Assembly: GCA_023416745.1 (NCBI GenBank)
Contig: JAEZHF010000037.1
Span: 1 to 29,137, forward strand
Direction of reading: 5' to 3'
From: Bacillota bacterium
GTDB lineage: Bacteria; Bacillota; Clostridia; Christensenellales; SZUA-584
DNA: 29,137 bases
Shown: one piece after another, positions 6,559 to 15,011 of the stretch
Layout of the letters: each line of letters begins with the position of its first letter
How positions within the stretch are numbered: position 1 is the first letter of the stretch
Position numbers and translations under genes: made by a program
Notes under the pieces: generated by a model
What the model was told of the DNA's origin: nothing
Seen by the model: the letters and a program-made list of their open reading frames with translations, nothing else
The model's database searches: none

Positions 6559-8436
6559 ATGAAAATAGCATATGTCATTGACCAGTTTGACAACCAGAAC
6601 AATGGTACGTCTGTTTCGGCGGCTCGTTTTGCGCGTTATCTTCGTGCGCGTGGTCATGAGGTGCGCATTGTGGCTACCGGTGAAGAGCATGCCGATAAGT
6701 ATGTGGTTCCCACAGCCGATTTCGGTCCTCTTAATTCCGTGTTTCGTGTTCACGGCACGGCGTTCGGCCTGCCGGACAGGGCTGTGCTTGAAAAAGCCTT
6801 TGCCGATGTAGACGTCGTACACTTCTTCCTGCCGTTCCGCCTCTGCCGCGGCGCCCGACGCGTGGCGAAGGAAATGGGCGTACCGCACATGGCAGCGTTC
6901 CATTGCCAGCCTGAAAATATCACCTACAATATCGGCTTAAAACACCTGCCCTTTGTCGCCCACCACTTCTATCGCTCATTCCGCCACCGGTTTTATCGCT
7001 ATATCCGCGATATCCACTGCCCATCGCGCTTCATCGCACAGCAGCTGGAAAAACACGGCTACACTTCCCGGCTGCATGTGATATCCAACGGCGTGGATGA
7101 TGCTTTTGGCCCGGCGGACATACCAAAGCCCCCCGAATGGCAGGATAAGTTCGTTATACTGATGGTGGGGCGTCTGGCTGCAGAGAAGCGTCAGGATCTT
7201 GTCATCAAGGCAGCGATGAAATCCAAATACGCTGACCGCATCCAGCTCGTTTTTCTGGGTAAGGGCCCCAAAGCACGCCGTTATGAGCGCCTCGGCCGAA
7301 AACTTAAAAACCCGCCCGTCTTCAAATACGTCAGCCAGAGTGATATCGTCCGGATCTATAATCAGTGTGACCTGTATGTTCATGCCGCCGAAGTTGAGAT
7401 TGAAGCCATCGTCTGTCTGGAAGCTATCGCCAGCGGTCTGGTGCCCGTGATCGCGGACTCGGACAACAGCGCCGCACGACAGTTTGCACTGGACGACCGG
7501 AGCTTATTCAAAAACAAAGACGCTCATGATCTCGCCGGAAAGATCGACTACTGGATTGATCATCCCGAGGCATGTGCGCAGATGCGTGAGAAATACCTCC
7601 ATCAGGCGGACGATTTCAGGATTTCCAAATCCATCAGCCGCATCGAAGAGGTATACGAGCGCGTCATCGCCGAGCAGCGCGTCATTGCTGCCGATCCGCT
7701 GGATAAAAACGCACACGTCGTCCATATGCCCACACCCTATGTTTACCGCGTGGACGAACGCTATCGATTCGTGAACCGGAATATATTCTTCCGTCTGGGG
7801 TCCGCCCTGCTGTTCTATGTGATTGCCATACCGCTGCTTGGCATCGCGGCGCGACTGTTCTTCGGGCTCAAAATCGCTGGCAAGAAGAACATGCGCTATT
7901 TGAAGGGCGGCGCTGTCACAGTCACCAATCACGTGCACTTCCTGGACTCACCGATGGTGGCCTGCACGCTTTTCCCGCGAAAGCCCTTCTTCGCCACGCT
8001 CAAGGCCAATTTTGAGATACCTGTTGTGCGGCGGCTCGTCCGGCTGCTTGGCGGCGTGCCTATCCCCGAATCTCCCAAGGCTCTGCACGCTTTTATGGAA
8101 TCCATGCGCGTGCAGTTGGAAAAAGGCCGCATTGTCCACTTCTATCCCGAAGCATCCCTCTGGCCCTGGCATAATGAGCTGCGCCCGTTCCGCAACGGCG
8201 CGTTCCATCTGGCGGTCAAGTCCGACGTGCCTGTGCTGCCTATGGTATTCACCTTCCGCGAGCCCGGCAGGATTATGGGCAAACTGCGCAAAAAGCCGCT
8301 CATTACGCTGCGCATCGGTTCACCTGAATATCCGGCAAAAACCGGCTCTGAACGTAGTCGCATATTGCAGATGCGCAGCGCCGTCCAGGAAGCGATGGAG
8401 GCCATGCTGGCTGATAATAAAAAAACGGCTTCCTAA
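6559..8436 (+). CDS. Fusion of GT4 glycosyltransferase and PlsC-type 1-acylglycerol-3-phosphate acyltransferase
   Basis: A 625-residue two-domain enzyme. Residues 1 to about 380 form a GT-B glycosyltransferase of family 4: N-terminal GTSVSAARFARYLRARGHEV, middle VGRLAAEKRQDLVIKA, and the donor-site segment YVHAAEVEIEAIVCLEAIASG (usual form E-x7-E). A hydrophobic stretch near residue 420 leads to a PlsC domain. There, NHVHFLD supplies the catalytic HX4D, GGVPIPES matches motif II, and FYPEASLWPW matches motif III. The pair suggests synthesis or remodelling of a membrane glycolipid on the cytoplasmic face; the sugar, lipid and order of reactions are unknown. An in-frame TGA at 6550 rules out a longer start. 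A possible promoter (TTGGGC, 18 bases, TATAAT at 6417-6422) and the unusual RBS hairpin lie upstream. A terminator follows. Confidence 0.88.
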   Translation: MKIAYVIDQFDNQNNGTSVSAARFARYLRARGHEVRIVATGEEHADKYVVPTADFGPLNSVFRVHGTAFGLPDRAVLEKAFADVDVVHFFLPFRLCRGARRVAKEMGVPHMAAFHCQPENITYNIGLKHLPFVAHHFYRSFRHRFYRYIRDIHCPSRFIAQQLEKHGYTSRLHVISNGVDDAFGPADIPKPPEWQDKFVILMVGRLAAEKRQDLVIKAAMKSKYADRIQLVFLGKGPKARRYERLGRKLKNPPVFKYVSQSDIVRIYNQCDLYVHAAEVEIEAIVCLEAIASGLVPVIADSDNSAARQFALDDRSLFKNKDAHDLAGKIDYWIDHPEACAQMREKYLHQADDFRISKSISRIEEVYERVIAEQRVIAADPLDKNAHVVHMPTPYVYRVDERYRFVNRNIFFRLGSALLFYVIAIPLLGIAARLFFGLKIAGKKNMRYLKGGAVTVTNHVHFLDSPMVACTLFPRKPFFATLKANFEIPVVRRLVRLLGGVPIPESPKALHAFMESMRVQLEKGRIVHFYPEASLWPWHNELRPFRNGAFHLAVKSDVPVLPMVFTFREPGRIMGKLRKKPLITLRIGSPEYPAKTGSERSRILQMRSAVQEAMEAMLADNKKTAS

Positions 8437-8506
8437 GGTTTTACAGATCAGTGCAATCCGTATATTGACAGAGGATTGCTGACATCAGTCTTAACCGTCC
8501 CTCATT

Positions 8507-8533
8507 CGCCCGCACATACTGTGTGGGCGTTTA
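8507..8533 (+). terminator. Rho-independent terminator of the glycosyltransferase-acyltransferase gene
   Basis: CGCCCGCAC (8507-8515) pairs with GTGTGGGCG (8521-8529), with one G-T wobble and a five-base loop, followed by TTTATGTT. It lies 70 bases after the stop codon. Confidence 0.65.
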
Positions 8534-8604
8534 TGTTAAATAATGGTGCCGGATCCGACTTCAACGGCAACATATAGCAGGCCGTTTCAGGCAGACCCCG
8601 TTGT

Positions 8605-8632
8605 TTTACAAAGTCTTAACATCTATTTAATG
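8605..8632 (+). promoter_or_regulatory. PhoP-type box: three TTAACA-like direct repeats at 11-bp spacing
   Basis: TTTACA (8605), TTAACA (8616) and TTAATG (8627) are each separated by five bases, the geometry of Gram-positive PhoP boxes (TTAACA-like hexamers, about 11-bp period). A fourth, degenerate ATTACA follows at 8637. Phosphate control of the polyphosphate operon downstream is biologically sensible. The box is about 135 bases before the ppx start. Confidence 0.55.
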
Positions 8633-8765
8633 CGGAATTACATTATTTTTAAATAATGATTATGGTGTTTAGTCTGACTGATATTAAAAGCGTTCATGAA
8701 ACATCGCTTTTTGCGATAAGCTATATTAAAAACGCTATCAACAGTACAATGAAACGGGGACACCA

Positions 8766-9686
8766 ATGAAGGATGATATATACGCCGTAATGGACTTTGG
8801 TTCCAACACAGTCACGCTCGCAGTGTATCGCATGGGTTATCACGATTTTCGGCTGATATTAAAGCAAAAGTCGGCGCTCGGCATTATACGCTATATCAAA
8901 GAAGGCGTGCTGAGCGAAGACGGCATCAAACTGGCCATCGAGACGCTGGCGGAGCTAAAGCGTGCGGCTCAGTTGCTAACGAATGAGGTTTATTGCTTTG
9001 CGACGGCTTCTCTTCGCGGAGTGAGCAACGCGCAGAATGTCCTCATACAAATTAAAACAGAATTAAATATTGACGTGGATATGCTGTCGGGCGAACAGGA
9101 GGCATATTACGATTATCTTGGTTTGATGCATTTTCTTCCGGGCATACGCAATGCCGTCGCGCTGGATATCGGAGGTGGCAGCATGGAGATTATCCATATC
9201 CGCAGTGGTCGGTTGTACCAGTGCATCAGCCTTCCCACCGGGTCGCTCAAGCTCTCAATCGAATACGCAGGTGGCAGGTTCCCTGCACAGCAGAAAACCG
9301 TCCAAATTGAAGCAGGTGTCAATGCGCTGCTGTCGCAAGTTGATTGGCTGCCGAACATTATGAGCGATACGATTTATACGATTGGCGGGACCGCGCGCGC
9401 AGTCTCCAAACTTCACAAATCCATATTTGCCTATTCCATGGATTCAAAGGGCTACTCTTATCCCGTTTCCGACATAAGCCCGCTGCTGCTCTATCTGGAA
9501 GACGAAAACCATTACCAGCGCATGCAGCAGATCATTCCCGACCGCATACAGACGATAGTGCCGGGGATGATCGCGCTGCAGGCAGTAGCGCGCAAGGCCG
9601 GAGCAAGAACGGCAGTGGTAAGCAAATATGGCGTAAGGGAGGGTTATCTGCTGGGCAGAACGTTGTCCGGTGGTAGAAGAACATGA
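8766..9686 (+). CDS. ppx: Ppx/GppA-family exopolyphosphatase
   Basis: A 306-residue protein of the ASKHA fold. It carries the N-terminal phosphate loop AVMDFGSNTVTLAVYRM, the acidic segment GEQEAYYDYLG and the second phosphate loop ALDIGGGSMEII. The C-terminal part contains IYTIGGTARAVSKL and ends with KYGVREGYLLGR. It lacks the extra HD-like C-terminal domain of the long E. coli form, so it is the short two-domain type. The family removes terminal phosphate from polyphosphate, and some members also hydrolyse pppGpp. The stop overlaps the ppk1 start by four bases (ATGA), so the polymer-making and polymer-degrading enzymes are coupled. GGGG seven bases before ATG is the likely RBS. Confidence 0.92.
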   Translation: MKDDIYAVMDFGSNTVTLAVYRMGYHDFRLILKQKSALGIIRYIKEGVLSEDGIKLAIETLAELKRAAQLLTNEVYCFATASLRGVSNAQNVLIQIKTELNIDVDMLSGEQEAYYDYLGLMHFLPGIRNAVALDIGGGSMEIIHIRSGRLYQCISLPTGSLKLSIEYAGGRFPAQQKTVQIEAGVNALLSQVDWLPNIMSDTIYTIGGTARAVSKLHKSIFAYSMDSKGYSYPVSDISPLLLYLEDENHYQRMQQIIPDRIQTIVPGMIALQAVARKAGARTAVVSKYGVREGYLLGRTLSGGRRT

Positions 9687-11770
9687 GCAGCAAATCCCAA
9701 CAGTTTGATTCTGTTTACCTAAACCGCGAGCTTAGCTGGCTCAAATTCAACGAACGTGTGCTGGAGGAGGCTGCGGACGTCAGCGTTCCTTTGTTCGAGC
9801 GGCTGAAATATATTTTCATCTATATGAACAATCTGGACGAATTCTTCATGATCCGCGTGGGCAGCCTGCAGGACCAGATGCTGCTTCGGGAAGCACCGAT
9901 AGACAACAAGACAGGGCTCACGCCCAAAGCTCAGATTCAGGCCGTGCTCAAGAGCCTGCGCCGAGACATCTCGCGCAAGGATATGATATATCGCGCCTGC
10001 GCCAAGTCGCTGGGGCGGCATCATATACGCCATCTGCGTATGTCCGAATTGGGTGAACAGGATGAAGAATACGTCCACAATTACTTCCACCGGGAAATCT
10101 ACCCGCTGCTGTCACCCCAGATCATTGACAACCGGCATCCGTTCCCGTTCCTGATGAACCGCCGCATCTACGTGGGTATGTATTTCGAATCCCACAATTC
10201 CACCAGTTTTGGTATCATCCCCGCCTCAGGCGCGTTTGACCGCATGGTCATGCTGCCGGGCAGCGGCATGCGCTTTGTGCTGGCGGAGGATATGATCCAT
10301 CATTACGCGGATTCGCTGTTCGGCAGCAACAAACCGGTCGATAAGATGATATTCAGGGTAACGCGCAACGCGGACATCATTACAGACAACGCGATGTTCG
10401 ACGAGGACATGGATTTTCGCTTTACAATGAAGGAACTGCTAAAAAAACGTGTGAAGCTGGCACCCGTCCGTCTGGAGATCAAAGGCGAGGCTAAAAAAGA
10501 TCTGATACACTATCTGTGTAAGAAGCTTGATTTAGACCACAACCGCGTATTTCTTAATAAAAGCCCACTTGATTTGTCGCACATCTGGAACATCGAACGC
10601 ATGCTGACGCCCGTACTGAAAAAGAAACTGCTGTTCCCGACGCTGATGCCGCAGGAACCTTCTTCCGTCAATCTGAGCGACAGCGTTCTGCAGCAGGTGC
10701 TGAGGGAGGATCTTTTGCTCTCCTATCCATACGAATCAATGAAGCCGTTCATCCATCTTTTAAATCAAGCTGCTTATGACCCGGAGGTCGTATCCGTCAA
10801 GATTACGCTCTACCGCGTGGCCCGGCAGTCCGAGATCGTCCACAACCTGATCACGGCAGCGGAAAACGGCAAAGATGTGACCGTGGTGGTAGAACTCCGG
10901 GCGCGGTTTGACGAGGAGCAGAACATCGAGTGGGCCACCCGTCTGGCGGAAGCGGGCTGCCGTGTCGTATACGGCGTGGAAACCTGCAAGGTGCACAGCA
11001 AGTTGCTGCTCATCACCCGCAAAACGAACAAGAACATACAGTACATCACGCAGATCGGCACCGGCAACTACAATGAGCGCACCGCAAGGCTGTATACCGA
11101 TTTGTGTCTCATCACCTCCAACCCGGATATCGGACTGGATGCCGTGGCGCTGTTCAATGACATCCTTGTCAACAATGTACAGGGTACTTACAGCCACCTG
11201 CTCGTATCACCCACATGTCTGCGGAGTGCGATACTGGAAAAGATCAACGACGAGATCACCCATGCCATCAACGGCCGTCCCGCCTCGGTACTGGCCAAGT
11301 TTAATTCTATGACGGATAAAGTCATTATCGATAAACTGATTGAAGCATCTCACGCTGGTGTCGAGGTTAGGTTGATGATACGCGGCATCTGCTGCCTGCG
11401 TGCCGGGGTACCGGGCCGTACGGACAACATCACTGTCGTCAGCATCGTCGGGCGCTTCCTTGAGCATTCACGCGTGTATTGCTTTGGATCGGGAGAAAGG
11501 CGCCAGGTTTATATCGCCTCTGCCGATTGGATGACACGAAATACCGAGCGGCGCATAGAAGTGGCCTGCCCCGTTCTGGATCCGAATATCGCCAATCGCA
11601 TCGTATCAATGCTGGAGCTCGGCTTCTCAGACAACGTCAAAGCCCGCCGCCTGCGCCCTGACGGCACGTATGAGCACCCCGTTCCCGCCGAAGCGGAGCC
11701 GTTGCTGAACAGCCAGCTGTTTCAATATGAACAGGCCTACAAAGCTGCGGGCAAAGAGATGCCTGTTTAA
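9683..11770 (+). CDS. ppk1: Polyphosphate kinase 1
   Basis: A 695-residue enzyme, the normal length for PPK1. The N-terminal domain starts LNRELSWLKFNERVLEEA; the head domain contains HPFPFLMNRRIY. The catalytic domains contain SVKITLYRVA, VTVVVELRARFDEEQNIEWA, KVHSKLLLI with the presumed phosphorylated histidine H438, GTGNYNERTARLYTD, and the second conserved histidine H595 in LEHSRVYCF. It reversibly transfers the gamma phosphate of ATP to polyphosphate, usually at the inner membrane face. It is coupled to ppx by an ATGA overlap. Its TAA overlaps the convergent tocopherol-cyclase-like stop codon (TTAA), so no room is left for a terminator. Confidence 0.96.
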   Translation: MSSKSQQFDSVYLNRELSWLKFNERVLEEAADVSVPLFERLKYIFIYMNNLDEFFMIRVGSLQDQMLLREAPIDNKTGLTPKAQIQAVLKSLRRDISRKDMIYRACAKSLGRHHIRHLRMSELGEQDEEYVHNYFHREIYPLLSPQIIDNRHPFPFLMNRRIYVGMYFESHNSTSFGIIPASGAFDRMVMLPGSGMRFVLAEDMIHHYADSLFGSNKPVDKMIFRVTRNADIITDNAMFDEDMDFRFTMKELLKKRVKLAPVRLEIKGEAKKDLIHYLCKKLDLDHNRVFLNKSPLDLSHIWNIERMLTPVLKKKLLFPTLMPQEPSSVNLSDSVLQQVLREDLLLSYPYESMKPFIHLLNQAAYDPEVVSVKITLYRVARQSEIVHNLITAAENGKDVTVVVELRARFDEEQNIEWATRLAEAGCRVVYGVETCKVHSKLLLITRKTNKNIQYITQIGTGNYNERTARLYTDLCLITSNPDIGLDAVALFNDILVNNVQGTYSHLLVSPTCLRSAILEKINDEITHAINGRPASVLAKFNSMTDKVIIDKLIEASHAGVEVRLMIRGICCLRAGVPGRTDNITVVSIVGRFLEHSRVYCFGSGERRQVYIASADWMTRNTERRIEVACPVLDPNIANRIVSMLELGFSDNVKARRLRPDGTYEHPVPAEAEPLLNSQLFQYEQAYKAAGKEMPV

Positions 11771-12726
11771 CAAAGAGACCGTGACTGTTTGACAGCAATG
11801 CCGTTTGCCTCCAGCATTTCCAGACCGCCGGTATATTCTCCGTACAACAGCGTATCGCCTCGTTGCCTCATTTCCACTTTGAAATGTGCGCTGATGCTTT
11901 CACTGATCTGCCGGTCCATGCCGGTGTATGTGGGTGCCTGCAGTTGTCCGAATTCTGTTTCGCCAGCTTCGATAACAAGATGCTGCCCTTTGCGTTCCAT
12001 CTCCACTGTCACTGTCCCCTCGTTCCTGCTGAACCGCACGACATGCGCACCGTTGTATGTCGCAAAGCGGTATTGCTTCTCACCGATGCGCAGCACGCAG
12101 ATCACACCGGTGAAACGGATCAGCTTCAGCGGTATCGTCGCAATCGCGCACATTAGTGTCATATCGCGGTTGCCGCACTGCATCCACACCCAGCTGTCGG
12201 GAAACACGCCGCCCCAGTCTTTCTCGATATACCCATCGCCTCCGCTGAACGTGAGCCGACGGTTCGAGTATCGCACTTCACCGGATACGCTGTGCCACAG
12301 ACTCAAGACCCCATGACTGCACTGCATGCCGGGCAGATACGCAAAAGGCCCCATAATGGTCGGTGAAATCAGGCTGCACTTAAGCGGAACGCGTCCCGTG
12401 TATTCCATCTCGGCTTCCAACCCGATATCTGGCATTGAGAGCCGTATGCCGTCCATCAAGAATACGTTTGGCCCGACATGCACCTCAAAGCCACTTTGCG
12501 CGCAGGAGAACGCCTCTGCCGCATATCGAACAAACCGGCTCTCGGGTGGCGACGAGAACAATATCTGAACGAACGCATGATCCTGCGACCTGTCAGAACC
12601 GCGGTAAATGCCGGGTATGGCCGCGAACGCATCCGATCCACCGGAATGCTTGAAATACCAGCCCTCGAAATACGGGCGTTTACGGCTCTGATGCGGCCGC
12701 GCGTCATCAAAAGGGTTCAGTCTCAT
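11767..12726 (-). CDS. Tocopherol-cyclase-like protein
   Basis: A 319-residue protein resembling the tocopherol cyclase family. The N-terminal RPYFEGWYFKHSGG and the central WGGVFPDSWVWMQC with GDGYIEKDW before it are the characteristic blocks. No signal peptide or membrane helix is visible. Plant and cyanobacterial relatives close the chromanol ring of vitamin E; a vitamin E pathway is not expected in an anaerobic Clostridium, so the substrate here is unknown, perhaps a prenylated quinol or another lipid. It starts inside the stop codon of the FAD/Rieske gene (ATGA overlap), so the two products probably act together. Function rests on family resemblance only. Confidence 0.78.
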   Translation of the reverse strand: MRLNPFDDARPHQSRKRPYFEGWYFKHSGGSDAFAAIPGIYRGSDRSQDHAFVQILFSSPPESRFVRYAAEAFSCAQSGFEVHVGPNVFLMDGIRLSMPDIGLEAEMEYTGRVPLKCSLISPTIMGPFAYLPGMQCSHGVLSLWHSVSGEVRYSNRRLTFSGGDGYIEKDWGGVFPDSWVWMQCGNRDMTLMCAIATIPLKLIRFTGVICVLRIGEKQYRFATYNGAHVVRFSRNEGTVTVEMERKGQHLVIEAGETEFGQLQAPTYTGMDRQISESISAHFKVEMRQRGDTLLYGEYTGGLEMLEANGIAVKQSRSLC

Positions 12727-14222
12727 TCATCTTCTATGCGTTCAAGGGGCAGCTGCGCCGGTCCGTCAATCACATCGCCCGTGAGCGAAAAGCGTGAGCC
12801 GTGACACTGGCAGTCAAACGTCCGCTCCGCGGCATTGTATTCCACCGGACACTTCAGATGAGTGCAGTTGGCCGAATACATACGGATATGACCGCTATCA
12901 TCTTTGTATATGGCGCGGGCTTTGCCGTCTATGCGCCTGACTGCGCCTTCACCGGGCCTGATGTCATCAAAGCTGCCCGCTTCAATTCCGGCGCGGCCTG
13001 CCGTAAATGCATGCACCGTGTCCGCAGTCTGCACAACAAAGTTCTTCGCTGACGCAGCGGGCGCAACGCGCATGGGGTCGAACACATTGTGTACCTCCTG
13101 GGGGATGAGTCTGCTGCCGGTAATCATGTCGCAGAGCAACTGCGCTGCCCCCGCGCTGTTCGTCATCCCCCATTTGCCATAACCCGTCGCCACATAGACG
13201 CCGGGACCTTCATTGTACAAGCTTCCGACATACGGAATACTATCCAGTGTCACACAGTCCTGCGCAGCCCAGCTGTATTCCGGTTGCAGGTTTCCAAACC
13301 GTCTGAGATATTCCTCCAGCGGGGTGTAGCCCGTATGGGCTTTCTTGTCCTCCTGTCCCGTTTTGTGCCCGAAGCCACCTGCTAGCAGCCAGTCTCCACC
13401 ATCCATACGGTGTGCGCGGACAGAGTTGACAGGGTCTCCCGCCGTAATACCCATGCCGCCCGTATCCACAGTCTGGCGCACGGCCATCAGGTATGAGCGC
13501 TCCTGATGCAGCCGCAGGAAAAACAGTCCAGGATATTCAACCAGCGGATATCCGGTTGCCAAGATGACCGATTTGGCATGCAGCGCCCCTTGTTCCGTTC
13601 GCACTTTGACGATCTGCGTATCCCGCTCCGCGTCGATGACGCGCGAGTGCTCATACACGGGCACTCCCATGCCGTCCAGTAAACGCGCCAGTTCGTACAG
13701 GTACTTCAGCGGATGCAGGTATGCCTGATCTTCCACCACCAGCGCACAGCGGACCGGATACGGCAAGCCTGCATCGTGCTTCAGGCGTGCGGGCAAACCA
13801 ATACTCTCATACATATGCATTTCCTTCTCGATAGCATCCGCCTCGCCGTCGTCCCGGGCATACACAAAGGCCGGGCAACGCGTGAAATCACATTCGATCC
13901 GATACTCGTCGACCAACGATGCAATCAGGCTCAGGCCAGTCCGGTTGGCAGCGAGGTATGCAGCGGCTTTGCTCTCTCCCAGCCCGTGCAGGCGCACATC
14001 GTGCTGCACTGTTACCTTGGCCGTGGTGCGGCCGCTGGTACCGCTGCCCACTTCGTCCGCTTCCACCACAGCTGTTTTCACCCCGGCGCGCGCCAGCAGC
14101 AGCGCCGTTGTAATGCCCGTGAGACCTGCACCCACCACAGCCACGTCGCAGCCGTGTGTCCCATTCAGCGCCTGAAATTTCGGCTTATCCGTTTCCGTCC
14201 ATAAAGGGTATTCTTTTACCAT
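12723..14222 (-). CDS. FAD-dependent oxidoreductase (DAO fold) with C-terminal Rieske [2Fe-2S] domain
   Basis: A 499-residue protein. Residues 26-60 hold the FAD-binding DVAVVGAGLTG with GxGxxG at 31-36, followed by TSGRTTAKVTVQHD. The middle is a glycine/D-amino-acid-oxidase-like fold ending in GVYVATGYGKWGMTNS. The C-terminal 90 residues form a Rieske domain with ligands C453, H455, C471 and H474 (CTH and CQCH). The architecture matches YhfW-type proteins of Bacillus, whose substrate is not established as far as I know. The flavin could pass electrons through the Rieske centre to a carrier. AGGTG eight bases before ATG supports the start. The gene is coupled downstream to the tocopherol-cyclase-like gene, and a terminator precedes it, so it needs its own promoter between about 14223 and 14306. 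Confidence 0.9.
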   Translation of the reverse strand: MVKEYPLWTETDKPKFQALNGTHGCDVAVVGAGLTGITTALLLARAGVKTAVVEADEVGSGTSGRTTAKVTVQHDVRLHGLGESKAAAYLAANRTGLSLIASLVDEYRIECDFTRCPAFVYARDDGEADAIEKEMHMYESIGLPARLKHDAGLPYPVRCALVVEDQAYLHPLKYLYELARLLDGMGVPVYEHSRVIDAERDTQIVKVRTEQGALHAKSVILATGYPLVEYPGLFFLRLHQERSYLMAVRQTVDTGGMGITAGDPVNSVRAHRMDGGDWLLAGGFGHKTGQEDKKAHTGYTPLEEYLRRFGNLQPEYSWAAQDCVTLDSIPYVGSLYNEGPGVYVATGYGKWGMTNSAGAAQLLCDMITGSRLIPQEVHNVFDPMRVAPAASAKNFVVQTADTVHAFTAGRAGIEAGSFDDIRPGEGAVRRIDGKARAIYKDDSGHIRMYSANCTHLKCPVEYNAAERTFDCQCHGSRFSLTGDVIDGPAQLPLERIEDE

Positions 14223-14306
14223 TTCGGCAGCACCTCATTTTGTCAGTTATTCAGGTTTATTGTGCCGCAGAGGCCGCTTTTCCATGCTTTCCAAATGTGC
14301 CAAGTT

Positions 14307-14350
14307 AAAAAGCGCAGCATGTTCACTTCACGCACAATGCTGCGCTTTTT
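14307..14350. terminator. Strong bidirectional hairpin terminator
   Basis: AAAAAGCGCAGCAT (14307-14320) pairs perfectly over 14 bp with ATGCTGCGCTTTTT (14337-14350), with a 16-base loop. On the minus strand it ends transcripts of the peptidase-like gene before the FAD/Rieske gene. Confidence 0.8.
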
Positions 14351-14425
14351 GGTCACGAGGCGATGAATCACGTTAATACCGCCGGTCACTTCAATGATTT
14401 GAAGCACCCGTTGAACGCAAAACAA

Positions 14426-15011
14426 TCAAGCTTTATCCAAGGCGATCATCTCCACCAGATTCGCATAAGTCATACGATGGTGATAGCTGACCCACGTGTC
14501 TTTGAATAGCAGCAGTTTCCCTTTATTGCGACCCGGGTCGCTGAAGTAGATGATGCTTCCGTCGTATTTGCATGCGACGATGGCATGGGCCCCGCTCCCG
14601 CTTTTAAAATAGAGAATCACCCCTTCCGGGTGGAGGTTCAGCGCTTCCTTAATTGCCGCCTGTGCGTTTGCTGAAGGCTTTGTGATATACGTCTTATGCC
14701 CGTCAAACGAGGACAGGTATTCAGAGCCCGACCCCAGCGCACATACTGCTTTAACCCTAAAGTTTTTCTTGAGGTTTGTCATGTTCATCGGCGTTCTCTT
14801 GCCGTTGGAATCGTATACCGTACGCGGTGTGGCGCTGATGCCCATATTGTTAATGGTGATAGCGTACGACGTCAGTACACAGGCCGTGCTTCTGACCGAA
14901 GAAGAAAACCCCCATTTGGAATCCCCCTGATAATAGATGGTATAGAACCGTTCCTTGACCGCCGCCGCTGAATTGGGGGCTGACGACTGCGTCGCGGACC
15001 AAGCCCCTATG
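14426..15011 (-). pseudogene. C39-like cysteine peptidase domain, 3' part of a frameshifted gene
   Basis: An open frame continues from the shift point near 15010 to the stop at 14426. Reading from there gives GAWSATQSSAP, a linker, then FYTIYYQGDSKWG and STACVLTSYAITINN. This matches the start of C39/papain-like peptidases, with the nucleophile cysteine at 14879-14881. The histidine motif GAHAIVACKYDG and the aspartate in YFSDPG follow. An annotation starting at ATG 14845 (139 residues) would lack the catalytic cysteine, so that start is unlikely to make an active enzyme. The frame is -1 relative to the fibronectin-type gene upstream; re-reading one base restores an intact 535-residue protein. 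Similar peptidases cleave peptides or cell-wall-linked substrates. Confidence 0.72.

Larger units (their letters stand above)
8437..8765 (+). other. Intergenic region upstream of ppx-ppk1
   Basis: No gene is visible. It holds the terminator at 8507-8533, the PhoP-like repeats at 8605-8632, a palindrome ATTATTT-TT-AAATAAT at 8642-8657, and a weak hairpin AAAAGCG...CGCTTTT (8686-8711) in the presumed leader. The last could be an attenuator, though it lacks a clean T-tract. Confidence 0.45.

Noticed and set aside
14243..14425. A 60-residue minus-strand frame before the FAD/Rieske gene
   Set aside because: It runs straight through the strong 14-bp terminator at 14307-14350 and resembles no protein.
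14426..14845. A stand-alone 139-residue protein starting at ATG 14845
   Set aside because: This start removes the catalytic cysteine and the QGDSKWG segment of the C39-like domain, which continue upstream in the same frame.
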